Positions 8,271 to 14,562 of a DNA stretch of 15,488 nucleotides are shown here, piece by piece. The translations under genes and the position numbers were made by a program. The DNA comes from Firmicutes bacterium UBA6806 (GTDB lineage Bacteria > Bacillota > Clostridia > Peptostreptococcales > Acidaminobacteraceae), in NCBI GenBank assembly GCA_002452745.1, contig DKFC01000076.1:1-15488 (forward strand), given 5' to 3'. The stretch's first letter is position 1. Each line of letters opens with the position of its first letter. The notes under the pieces were generated by a model that saw only the letters and a list, made by a program, of their open reading frames with translations, ran no database searches and had not been told where the DNA came from.

Positions 8271-9293
8271 ATGGAGAATCGACAGGAACTCATAAGAAAA
8301 CTCGATGCCTGTATGGAACTTGGTGTCGAAGAGGGGGTTTTTCCAGGAGCGAATTATGCACTTGTCATAGATGGTCAGACTTATTATGGCAGTTTTGGCA
8401 ATCGGGCCTTGATTCCCAGAATTGAAAAAAATCATTTGGATACCATTTATGATATTGCATCGCTCACAAAAGTCGTGGGTACAACCACTGCTGTTTTAAA
8501 ACTCATGGAAATGGGGAAACTGAGTCTTGAAGATAGACTCAGTGACTATCTGGAATACATTAAAGATGAGCATGTCACTTTGAGAGACTTGATGACGCAC
8601 AGTTCTGGATATCCGGCGCTTACACCTGAAACGGAGACAATGACCAGTGTCAAACCACTTTTGGAGGATTTGAGAAATTGCAGATTGGAATACGAGACTG
8701 GTACAAAGGTCATCTATTCAGATGTGGGCTTTATGTATTTGGGATTTGTGGTGGAAAAGCTGACGGGTTCAATGCCCGCTTTTTTGGACAGGGAAGTCTT
8801 TGAACCGCTAGGCATGGTGGATACCTGTTATAATCACAAGCACATTTCCAGAATTGCGCCCACAGAGGAATTTGGATTTAGAGGACTGATACGGGGAATG
8901 GTCCATGATGAAAAGGCTTTTTTACTCGATGGGGTGGCAGGTCACGCTGGACTATACGCCACCGTTTCAGATTTGTCGATTTTTGCGAAGATGCTCTTAA
9001 ACGGCGGCGTATATGAGGGAAAACGCATCTTGGAAGAGACATCTATAAACCTCATACGGCAGAAAATTATAGTGGAAATTAACGACTACAGGAGTATTGG
9101 ATGGGCAGTGAAGCAGGCAGGTGGACACGATGTCGTCTACCATACGGGCTTTACAGGGACGAGCTTAAATGTGGACTTTGAAAAGAATATGGCATTTATC
9201 CTCCTCAGCAACCGTGTCCATCCAACGAGAGAGAACATAAAGATTAGACCTTTTAGAGGAAAGGTAGATGACATTCTATATGAAAACCTATGA
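8271..9293 (+). CDS. Cytoplasmic serine hydrolase, class C beta-lactamase/PBP4*-like family
   Basis: The product has the beta-lactamase (PF00144) fold pattern. The nucleophile motif SLTK is at Ser64-Lys67, the second motif is YSD at 149-151 (instead of YxN), and the third is HTG in YHTGFTGTS near the C-terminus. LRDLMTHSSGYP is also typical. I chose the ATG at 8271 because AGGAG (8258-8262) lies eight bases before it. The in-frame ATG at 8265 is only two bases away. There is no signal peptide, so the enzyme should act in the cytosol, where it could process imported peptides or muropeptides rather than antibiotics. A beta-lactamase-like gene (ybbE) also sits in the Bacillus subtilis MurNAc catabolic cluster. 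The substrate is unknown. Its last 26 bases overlap the PHP gene. Confidence 0.87.
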   Translation: MENRQELIRKLDACMELGVEEGVFPGANYALVIDGQTYYGSFGNRALIPRIEKNHLDTIYDIASLTKVVGTTTAVLKLMEMGKLSLEDRLSDYLEYIKDEHVTLRDLMTHSSGYPALTPETETMTSVKPLLEDLRNCRLEYETGTKVIYSDVGFMYLGFVVEKLTGSMPAFLDREVFEPLGMVDTCYNHKHISRIAPTEEFGFRGLIRGMVHDEKAFLLDGVAGHAGLYATVSDLSIFAKMLLNGGVYEGKRILEETSINLIRQKIIVEINDYRSIGWAVKQAGGHDVVYHTGFTGTSLNVDFEKNMAFILLSNRVHPTRENIKIRPFRGKVDDILYENL

Positions 9294-10197
9294 CAAAATA
9301 AATTTTGAAGAGGTAAACAAGGGAAATCTGCACACCCATACCACCAGAACTGATGGCGAGTTTTCAGTGGATGAGATTGCACAGCTCTATAAGCGAGCGG
9401 GCTATAAATTTCTTGCTATTACAGATCATAGAATCTACTTTGACAAGCCAGAATCCGCAGAGGGAATGATTCTGCTCTCAGGATGTGAATACAACTGCTA
9501 TTTGGATCAGGATGAGCGGATTCACTTTCACCTCCTCACGCTAAAGGACAGCAGAGAGGATGACCTTGACAGAATTCAGCATGATGACAATCAGTATAAG
9601 AGCCTTTTCTTTAGAAAGCTCTCAGAGGTTCAAGGGCTGATTGATACCCTTAGATACAGGGGAAATCTAGTGGTGATTGCACATCCAGACAACCCATTTA
9701 TCCCGAGAGAAATGCTCTTTGAACTCAAGGACTATCAGGGAATAGAAGTTTTTAATACCAAGGCGGATCAAGATGCGACAGAGTTAATGGAAGAGTTGTT
9801 TGAACAGCGATTTGATTTGTTGTTCACTGCGGCTGATGATGCTCATAGACTTGAAGCGGCAGATGGTAGAAGTCTTTTTTATAAGGGGTTTATCGTGGTG
9901 GAAGATGGCGTTCGAACAGCGGAAGATGTCATAAAGACCGTTGAAAGGCGACGCTTTTATGCCTCACAAGGGCCATTGATAAAAATGGTTGAAATAGAAG
10001 GTGACTTGCTGACGGTGAAACATCATTCGGTAAAAAAAGTGGAAATCAAAATGTACGGTCAGCAGTATTTAGAAACAGTTGTATTATCTGGTGAGAGCGG
10101 ATACACAAGTAAGCTGTTGAACACCTCGACAGAGGGCGTTATCTTAAAATTAGAAGATCAGTTTGGAAAGAAAGCATGGTTTGCCTACAGCTGTTAG
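9268..10197 (+). CDS. PHP-domain metal-dependent phosphoesterase-like protein
   Basis: This 309-residue protein has the PHP fold signature: HTHTTRTDGEF with His22, His24 and Asp29; ITDHR with His54; GCEYN; IHFHLL; IAHPDNP; and AADDAHRL. These are the usual metal ligands of a trinuclear hydrolytic site, and all appear present. The last third (about 215-309) lies outside the PHP core and includes RRFYASQGP, a segment seen in some PHP proteins. The start at 9268 has AGAGGA at 9255-9260 and lies 26 bases inside the hydrolase gene, suggesting coupled translation. The exact reaction is unknown: family members hydrolyse phosphate esters or nucleotides. Two tandem stops (TAG TAG) sit in a terminator-like hairpin. 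Confidence 0.85.
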   Translation: MTFYMKTYDKINFEEVNKGNLHTHTTRTDGEFSVDEIAQLYKRAGYKFLAITDHRIYFDKPESAEGMILLSGCEYNCYLDQDERIHFHLLTLKDSREDDLDRIQHDDNQYKSLFFRKLSEVQGLIDTLRYRGNLVVIAHPDNPFIPREMLFELKDYQGIEVFNTKADQDATELMEELFEQRFDLLFTAADDAHRLEAADGRSLFYKGFIVVEDGVRTAEDVIKTVERRRFYASQGPLIKMVEIEGDLLTVKHHSVKKVEIKMYGQQYLETVVLSGESGYTSKLLNTSTEGVILKLEDQFGKKAWFAYSC

Positions 10198-10208
10198 TAG
10201 GCAAACCA
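10177..10208 (+). terminator. Hairpin at the end of the transporter-PHP unit
   Basis: TGGTTTGCCTAC (10177-10188) pairs perfectly with GTAGGCAAACCA (10197-10208), a 12-bp stem with an 8-base loop spanning the stop codons of the PHP gene. The following bases (ACTGCAAAATTTG) are not a good T run, so it may be a weak terminator or an mRNA 3'-end stabiliser. Confidence 0.55.
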
Positions 10209-10219
10209 ACTGCAAAATT

Positions 10220-10229
10220 TGTCTAGACA
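10220..10229. promoter_or_regulatory. Second GntR-type operator-like palindrome (TGTCTAGACA)
   Basis: TGTCTAGACA is a perfect 10-bp palindrome with the GTCTAGAC core of DasR/NagR-type sites. Its centre is 22 bp, about two helical turns, upstream of the centre of the operator that overlaps the murQ promoter. Two repressor dimers could therefore bind on the same DNA face. No counterpart is seen at the same distance upstream of the 2354 operator. Confidence 0.5.
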
Positions 10230-10238
10230 CATTCAATA

Positions 10239-10274
10239 ATTGGTATAGACAAATATACAAATGAATGCTATAAT
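10239..10274 (+). promoter_or_regulatory. Promoter with overlapping NagR/DasR-like operator, ahead of murQ
   Basis: The architecture is the same as at 2354-2389: -35 TAGACA (10246-10251), 17-bp spacer, extended -10 TGCTATAAT (TATAAT at 10269-10274). The operator ATTGGTATAGACAAATATAC (10239-10258) is identical over 20 bases to the earlier one. The predicted transcription start near 10281 leaves a leader of only about 16 bases. This promoter probably drives murQ and the PTS genes, and is expected to be derepressed by an amino-sugar phosphate. Confidence 0.82.
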
Positions 10275-10296
10275 TTTGTTGTAATGAGGTGATTAT

Positions 10297-11196
10297 TTGT
10301 TAAAATCGTTGGAGTCGTTGACCACAGAAAAGGTCAATAGTAAAAGTAAAACGTTAGATCATATGACCACTGCCGAATTCGTCAAATTGATGAATGAAGA
10401 AGATAAGAGAGTGGCAGAGGCAGTTGAAGCGGAGCTTTCGAGCATTTCTCAAATGATTGATGCCGTTGTGAAGCAGATGAAACTGGGCGGCAGACTTATT
10501 TATATAGGCGCAGGCACCAGTGGCAGACTGGGCATTTTAGATGCGGTGGAATGCCCACCTACTTTTGGCACAGATGCCTCTTTGGTAGTGGGGATTATCG
10601 CTGGCGGAGAAACCGCTTTTGTCAAGGCAGTGGAAGGTGCAGAAGATGACGAGTCTTTGGCAGTTAAGGATTTAAAAGAAGCTCATCTAACCGAAGAGGA
10701 TGTGGTTATCGGACTGGCAGCCAGTGGCAGAACACCATACGTCATAGGTGGCCTAAAATATGCGAAAGAACTGGGCTGTGTGACGGGTGCTGTAAGTTGC
10801 AACAAGCAGTCTGAAATAGGGGCAATAGCGAATATTGCCATAGAAGTGGTTTCAGGTCCCGAAGTTTTAGCGGGTTCAACAAGACTCAAGGCAGGTTCTT
10901 CGCAAAAGATGGTTCTCAATATGATTTCCACAGGGGCTATGCTTGGACTTGGTAAAATGTATAAAAACCTCATGGTAGACCTTCAAATGACAAATCAAAA
11001 ATTGGTGGAGCGTGGCAAGGGCATTATCATGAAGGCGACAGATGTGGATTATGAAACCGCATCGGAATATCTTGAAAAGTCAAAACATCAGGTAAAAGTT
11101 GCCATAGTCATGATAGAATGTAAGTGTGATTATGATGAGGCGATAAATCGACTTAAGGCAGCTAGCGGCATATTATTTAAAGCGATTGAGGAGTGA
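10297..11196 (+). CDS. murQ: N-acetylmuramic acid 6-phosphate etherase
   Basis: MurQ cleaves the lactyl ether of MurNAc-6-P to give GlcNAc-6-P and D-lactate in the cytosol, the key step of MurNAc catabolism. The 299-residue product has the family N-terminus (LESLTTEKVN), the SIS-domain GAGTSGRLGILDAVECPPTFG at 71-91 with Glu85 matching catalytic Glu83 of Escherichia coli MurQ, and VEGAEDD with Glu116 matching Glu114. GLAASGRTPYVIGGL and the GSTRLKAGSSQKMVLNMIS block follow. The start is TTG, chosen because GAGGTG (10286-10291) lies five bases before it. Its length is normal. It is the first gene after the second operator-promoter, and its stop codon lies just before the IIB gene. Confidence 0.96.
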   Translation: MLKSLESLTTEKVNSKSKTLDHMTTAEFVKLMNEEDKRVAEAVEAELSSISQMIDAVVKQMKLGGRLIYIGAGTSGRLGILDAVECPPTFGTDASLVVGIIAGGETAFVKAVEGAEDDESLAVKDLKEAHLTEEDVVIGLAASGRTPYVIGGLKYAKELGCVTGAVSCNKQSEIGAIANIAIEVVSGPEVLAGSTRLKAGSSQKMVLNMISTGAMLGLGKMYKNLMVDLQMTNQKLVERGKGIIMKATDVDYETASEYLEKSKHQVKVAIVMIECKCDYDEAINRLKAASGILFKAIEE

Positions 11197-11198
11197 TT

Positions 11199-11522
11199 AT
11201 GATGAAAGTGATGTTTGTTTGTGCAGGTGGCATGTCTACAGCCATGACTGCTAAGAAACTTGAAGAAGTTGCAAAGAAAAACGGTGTTGAGATGTCCGTG
11301 GAAGCACATGGGACAACTGGATACTTAGGCCCGCTTGAAAGTGGCCAGTTTGACGTACTGCTTGTGGCACCTCAAATTCGCCACAGATTTGATGTTATCA
11401 AGGAAGCAACTGCAAAATATGATGGCTTAATCGTGGAGAAAATTCCACCCAATATGTATGCACCAATGGAACCGATTGTAAAAAAACTCTTTGACTATAT
11501 CATGGAGAAAGTGAAGGGATAA
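11199..11522 (+). CDS. PTS EIIB component, Lac/cellobiose family
   Basis: This is the cytoplasmic phosphocarrier that passes phosphate from IIA to the sugar bound in IIC. The product of about 107 residues has the N-terminal phosphorylation loop VCAGGMSTAM, with Cys8 as the phosphorylated residue, as in lactose/cellobiose/chitobiose IIB proteins. I place the start at ATG 11199 or 11202, six to nine bases past GAGGAG (11188-11193), which lies inside the end of murQ. An upstream GTG at 11193 is inside the ribosome binding site and is unlikely. A 155-base gap without a convincing gene separates it from IIC. The neighbours suggest MurNAc-GlcNAc as substrate. Chitobiose is the main alternative. Confidence 0.92.
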   Translation: MMKVMFVCAGGMSTAMTAKKLEEVAKKNGVEMSVEAHGTTGYLGPLESGQFDVLLVAPQIRHRFDVIKEATAKYDGLIVEKIPPNMYAPMEPIVKKLFDYIMEKVKG

Positions 11523-11621
11523 ATACGTGTCAGATTGTCATATCAATCCGGCAGAAAAACAGGTTGTCAACCAAGTGCAGCAGGATGCAGGATCAGTCGC
11601 TCATCAAAATCACATGATTCG

Positions 11622-11668
11622 CCCCCGCAAAACTTGGTATAGCAATAGAAACTTTTATATTGAGGGGG
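11622..11668 (+). promoter_or_regulatory. Possible hairpin hiding the IIC ribosome binding site; partial operator in its loop
   Basis: The gap between IIB and IIC is 155 bases, long for adjacent PTS genes. CCCCCGCAA (11622-11630) can pair with TTGAGGGGG (11660-11668) with one internal mismatch, covering the whole GAGGGGG ribosome binding site of IIC. The loop contains TTGGTATAGCAATA (11634-11647), which resembles the TTGGTATAGACAA operator with one base missing. A short GTG-started ORF (11527-11709) overlaps the IIC start out of frame and has no good ribosome binding site. I consider it spurious. Confidence 0.35.
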
Positions 11669-11677
11669 TAAAACCAA

Positions 11678-12946
11678 ATGATGGAAAAAATCATGCTTTG
11701 GTTGGATGAAAAGTTTTCAACACCGATGGCCAAATTGGCAGAGCAAAGACACCTTCGTGCCGTTCGGGACGGAATCGTGGCAACGCTGCCAATTATCATC
11801 GTTGGATCCTTTTTTCTAATTATTGCGTTTCCGCCAGTACCGGCAGATACGGCAATTGGGCTCTGGGCAAGTGAACATCTTGTGACCATATTGTTGCCGT
11901 ACAGGCTTACGATGTATATCATGTCCCTGTACGCCGCCTGGGGAATCGGATACAGCTTGTCGCGGTCCTACGATATGGATGGCGTATCAGGCGCCAATCT
12001 CGCAGTTGTTGCATTTTTAATGACCATTGTTCCACAAGCAGCAGAGGGAATCGGCTGGGTATTGCCGATGGCCAATCTAGGTGGAGCGGGTATGTTCGTC
12101 GCAATTATCACATCTATTTTAGCAGTAGAACTGATGAGACTGGTCTATAAGTCAAATTTCAAAATCTCAATGCCTGAACAAGTTCCAGCATCTGTTGCCA
12201 GATCGTTTGAGGCGTTAACACCAACAGCTCTAGTGGTTGTCATCATGACCTTTATCACATTTGTATTCGGATTTGACTGGCATGGATTTATTGCAAAAGT
12301 CATGGCACCGCTTGTAACCACATCGGATACACTTGTTGGCGTGTTGATACCAGTTATTTTGATTACACTTTTCTGGTCGGCGGGAATCCACGGGGTTTCA
12401 GTTGTCGGATCGGTTGCAAGACCAATATGGACAGTTCTTTTAGATGCCAATACATCAGCAGTTGCAAATGGTGCACAAATTCTGCCTCATATTGCACCTG
12501 AACCATTTTATCAGTGGTTTATCTGGATTGGTGGTGCGGGCTCAACAATTGGCCTTGTGCTCTTAATGGCATTTGCGTCTAAATCAAAATATGCAAAATC
12601 ACTGGGAAGAACAGCACTTGCACCGGGACTTTTCAACATCAATGAACCGCTTATTTTCGGAGCTCCAATTGTCCTCAATCCAATTCTAATCATACCATTC
12701 ATCCTTGCGCCAGTGGTGCTTGCGATTGTGAGCTATGTGGCAATGGCACTGAACTTAGTGGCAAGACCGTTTATTCTGGCACCTTGGACGTTGCCAGGTC
12801 CTATCGGTGCATTTGTGGCAACTGGTGGAGACTGGAGGGCAATCGTCTTGAATGTCATCTGTATCTTCATAGCGGCCGTTATCTATTATCCGTTCTTCAA
12901 GATTTACGACAACAAACAACTTGAACTTGAAACAATGGAAGAATAG
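11678..12946 (+). CDS. PTS EIIC membrane transporter, Lac/cellobiose family
   Basis: This is the membrane channel that moves the sugar inward while IIB phosphorylates it. The 422-residue, strongly hydrophobic protein has about ten membrane segments and the family hallmarks: GIHG with His238 and NINEPLIFGAPIVLNP with Glu323. These match by position the conserved His and Glu of the characterised Bacillus cereus chitobiose transporter ChbC. The start codon 11678 (ATGATG, second ATG possible) follows GAGGGGG. The protein belongs to the Lac superfamily fold and is not the IIBC MurP type usually linked to murQ. Together with MupG and MurQ the best substrate guess is MurNAc-GlcNAc. That is inference. 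Confidence 0.93.
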   Translation: MMEKIMLWLDEKFSTPMAKLAEQRHLRAVRDGIVATLPIIIVGSFFLIIAFPPVPADTAIGLWASEHLVTILLPYRLTMYIMSLYAAWGIGYSLSRSYDMDGVSGANLAVVAFLMTIVPQAAEGIGWVLPMANLGGAGMFVAIITSILAVELMRLVYKSNFKISMPEQVPASVARSFEALTPTALVVVIMTFITFVFGFDWHGFIAKVMAPLVTTSDTLVGVLIPVILITLFWSAGIHGVSVVGSVARPIWTVLLDANTSAVANGAQILPHIAPEPFYQWFIWIGGAGSTIGLVLLMAFASKSKYAKSLGRTALAPGLFNINEPLIFGAPIVLNPILIIPFILAPVVLAIVSYVAMALNLVARPFILAPWTLPGPIGAFVATGGDWRAIVLNVICIFIAAVIYYPFFKIYDNKQLELETMEE

Positions 12947-12982
12947 AATAGAACGTGTAAGATCATAGTGCTCATGATTTAG

Positions 12983-13020
12983 ATTAGGATTGTTCTCATG
13001 AACAATCCTAATTGTATTTT
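12983..13020 (+). terminator. Hairpin after IIC, probable (partial) terminator
   Basis: ATTAGGATTGTTC (12983-12995) and GAACAATCCTAAT (13000-13012) form a perfect 13-bp stem with a TCAT loop, followed by the T-rich TGTATTTT (13013-13020). This fits a rho-independent terminator of modest GC content. IIA is needed by the same PTS, so it may be an attenuator rather than an absolute end. Confidence 0.65.
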
Positions 13021-13031
13021 AAAATACAATT
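13010..13031. repeat. Perfect 22-bp AT-rich palindrome
   Basis: AATTGTATTTT (13010-13020) is followed directly by its reverse complement (13021-13031) with no spacer. It overlaps the last three bases of the preceding hairpin arm, so the two RNA structures would partly exclude each other. It could be a protein-binding site or the anti-partner of the terminator hairpin. Confidence 0.7.
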
Positions 13032-13050
13032 TGGTTGAATGTGAAAAACG

Positions 13051-13082
13051 TTATTATAAATACTTTAAGTTATCATAAATAC
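13051..13082. repeat. Direct repeat TTAT(T/C)ATAAATAC
   Basis: Two 13-base copies (13051-13063 and 13070-13082) differ at one base and start 19 bp apart, just ahead of the IIA translation signals. They may be a binding site for a regulator that contacts one face of the helix, or simple AT-rich chance. Confidence 0.5.
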
Positions 13083-13102
13083 AATAAGCAAAGGAGTAGG
13101 GG

Positions 13103-13141
13103 ATGACGGCGTCCTCACACAGACGATATGGAAATGGATGA
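13103..13141 (+). CDS. Possible 12-codon upstream ORF overlapping the IIA start
   Basis: An ATG at 13103 is placed six bases after AAGGAG (13091-13096). It opens a 12-residue ORF (MTASSHRRYGNG) whose TGA lies at 13139-13141, past the IIA start codon at 13128. It has the better ribosome binding site of the two. Ribosomes ending here could restart at one of the nearby IIA ATG codons (13128, 13134, 13143, 13146). The peptide itself resembles nothing I know. Confidence 0.3.
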   Translation: MTASSHRRYGNG

Positions 13142-13457
13142 AATGATGATCTTTGGAATAATTTCCAATGCCGGCAATGCCAGAGGGTTTGCTTATGAGG
13201 CAATTGAAGCTGCCGAAAATGGAGAGTTTGATAAGGCGGATGGCCTTCTAAAAGAGGGAAATGAGGCAATTGGAGAGGCACATAAACTACAGACCAAGAT
13301 GATTCAAGAGGAAGCTCAGGGCAAGCATACAGATGTAAATATCATTGTCATCCATGCTCAGGATCACTTGATGACAGCCATGACAGAACTGAATTTAGCG
13401 GAGAAGTTCATAAAACTCTATCGTAAACTCGATGAAAAATGCGGAGGGAGCAAATGA
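13128..13457 (+). CDS. PTS EIIA component, Lac/cellobiose family
   Basis: IIA accepts phosphate from HPr and passes it to IIB. The 109-residue helical protein has the family N-terminus (IFGIISNAGNARGFAYEAI ... NGEFDKADGLLKEGNEA) and the active-site motif IHAQDHLMTAM, with His76 as the phospho-accepting residue and Asp79 as the likely metal ligand of the trimer. The chosen ATG gives the usual family N-terminus but has no convincing ribosome binding site of its own. A stop lies just upstream in frame (13104-13106), so it cannot be longer. Its TGA overlaps the mupG start (ATGA). It completes the IIB-IIC-IIA set. Confidence 0.93.
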   Translation: MEMDEMMIFGIISNAGNARGFAYEAIEAAENGEFDKADGLLKEGNEAIGEAHKLQTKMIQEEAQGKHTDVNIIVIHAQDHLMTAMTELNLAEKFIKLYRKLDEKCGGSK

Positions 13458-14548
13458 GAAAATTAGGGATTTCGATTTATCCAGAAAAGAGTACTTTTGA
13501 TGAGATGAAAGCCTATATTGATTTAGCGGCTGAAAATGGATTTGATAGAATCTTCACCTGCCTGCTCAGTGTGGATAGGACACAAATTGATAAAATTGTC
13601 TCAGAGTTTAAGGAAATTAATCAGTATGCTGCCGAGAAGGGCATGTTTGTCATAGCGGACGTCAACCCAAAAGTGTTTAAGGACTTGGACATCAGTTATC
13701 AGGAACTATCATTCTTCAAGGAAATCGGAGCACATGGCATTCGACTTGACATGGGATTTTCAGGCAGTGAAGAATCTCTAATGACCTTCAACGAGCATGG
13801 TCTCTTGATAGAAATCAACATGAGCAATGATACCCATTATGTGGACACAATCATGAATTATATGCCAAATAAGGACAAGCTCATAGGATGTCATAACTTT
13901 TATCCACATAGGTTCAGTGGTCTTAAGATGGAGCATTTCTTGGCCTGTACAGAGCGGTTTAAGAAGCATGGACTCATCACTGCTGCTTTTGTGACTTCGC
14001 AGACAGAAGGCAGTTTTGGCCCTTGGCCTGTGACGGATGGGTTGCCGACTTTGGACTGCCATAGAGAACTTCCAATGGATGTTCAAGTTAAACACTACAT
14101 CTGCATGAACGGCCTGATTGACGATGTGATTATTTCAAATTGCTATGCGTCAGAGGCAGAACTCAAAGCAGTGGGCAAGTTGAGACGTGATCTGGTGACG
14201 TTTGAAGTAGAGTTGATTGACAGCTTACCTGAGATAGAGCGCAAAATCGTTTTAGAGACTTTACATTTCAATAGAGGTGACGTCTCTGAAAACCTAATTC
14301 GCTCCACGCAATCCAGGGTCAAATACAAGGGTCATCACTTCGAGGCGATGAATCCAAAAGAGATCAAGAGAGGCGATGTCATCATAGAATCCAGTGAATA
14401 TGGGCACTATGCGGGCGAACTTCAAATAGCACTTACAGATATGCCAAACTCAGGCAAGAGCAGTGTGGTTGGACATATTAGAGCAGAGGAACATTTCCTT
14501 TTGGATTTAATCAAGCCTTGGCAAAAATTTGTCTTTTCTGAAAAGTAA
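13454..14548 (+). CDS. mupG: 6-phospho-N-acetylmuramidase, MupG/DUF871 family
   Basis: In Staphylococcus aureus, MupG hydrolyses MurNAc-6-P-GlcNAc to MurNAc-6-P and GlcNAc after PTS uptake. This 364-residue product has the DUF871 pattern: LGISIYPEKST at the N-terminus, ENGFDRIFTCLLSVD, VIADVNP, GIRLDMGFSG, IGCHNFYPHRFSGL, and TSQTEGSFGPWPVTDGLPTLD. This is a TIM-barrel domain to about residue 240, followed by a smaller C-terminal domain with ESSEYGHYAGELQIAL. I chose ATG 13454 because GGAGG (13443-13447) sits six bases before it and the start then overlaps the IIA stop. An in-frame ATG at 13439 would add five residues and lies upstream of that site. Neighbouring murQ, the PTS and a GlcNAc-type kinase match its expected role. 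Expected location is cytosolic. Confidence 0.9.
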   Translation: MRKLGISIYPEKSTFDEMKAYIDLAAENGFDRIFTCLLSVDRTQIDKIVSEFKEINQYAAEKGMFVIADVNPKVFKDLDISYQELSFFKEIGAHGIRLDMGFSGSEESLMTFNEHGLLIEINMSNDTHYVDTIMNYMPNKDKLIGCHNFYPHRFSGLKMEHFLACTERFKKHGLITAAFVTSQTEGSFGPWPVTDGLPTLDCHRELPMDVQVKHYICMNGLIDDVIISNCYASEAELKAVGKLRRDLVTFEVELIDSLPEIERKIVLETLHFNRGDVSENLIRSTQSRVKYKGHHFEAMNPKEIKRGDVIIESSEYGHYAGELQIALTDMPNSGKSSVVGHIRAEEHFLLDLIKPWQKFVFSEK

Positions 14549-14562
14549 AGGCGGTGGCATCT

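Larger units (their letters stand above)
12947..13127. other. Intergenic region between IIC and IIA rich in palindromes
   Basis: These 181 bases separate IIC from IIA and hold the two inverted repeats and direct repeat listed separately. A possible weak promoter is also present (TTGGTT at 13031-13036, 18-bp spacer, TATAAA at 13055-13060). If the first hairpin terminates transcription, this promoter could supply IIA, mupG and the kinase independently. Confidence 0.4.

Noticed and set aside
8271..9293. Antibiotic-resistance beta-lactamase
   Set aside because: It has no signal peptide, YSD replaces YxN, and the operon context is murein salvage. A housekeeping serine hydrolase is more likely.
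11527..11709. 60-codon GTG-started ORF in the IIB-IIC gap
   Set aside because: It has no good ribosome binding site, overlaps the IIC start out of frame, and its composition suggests no domain or membrane segment.
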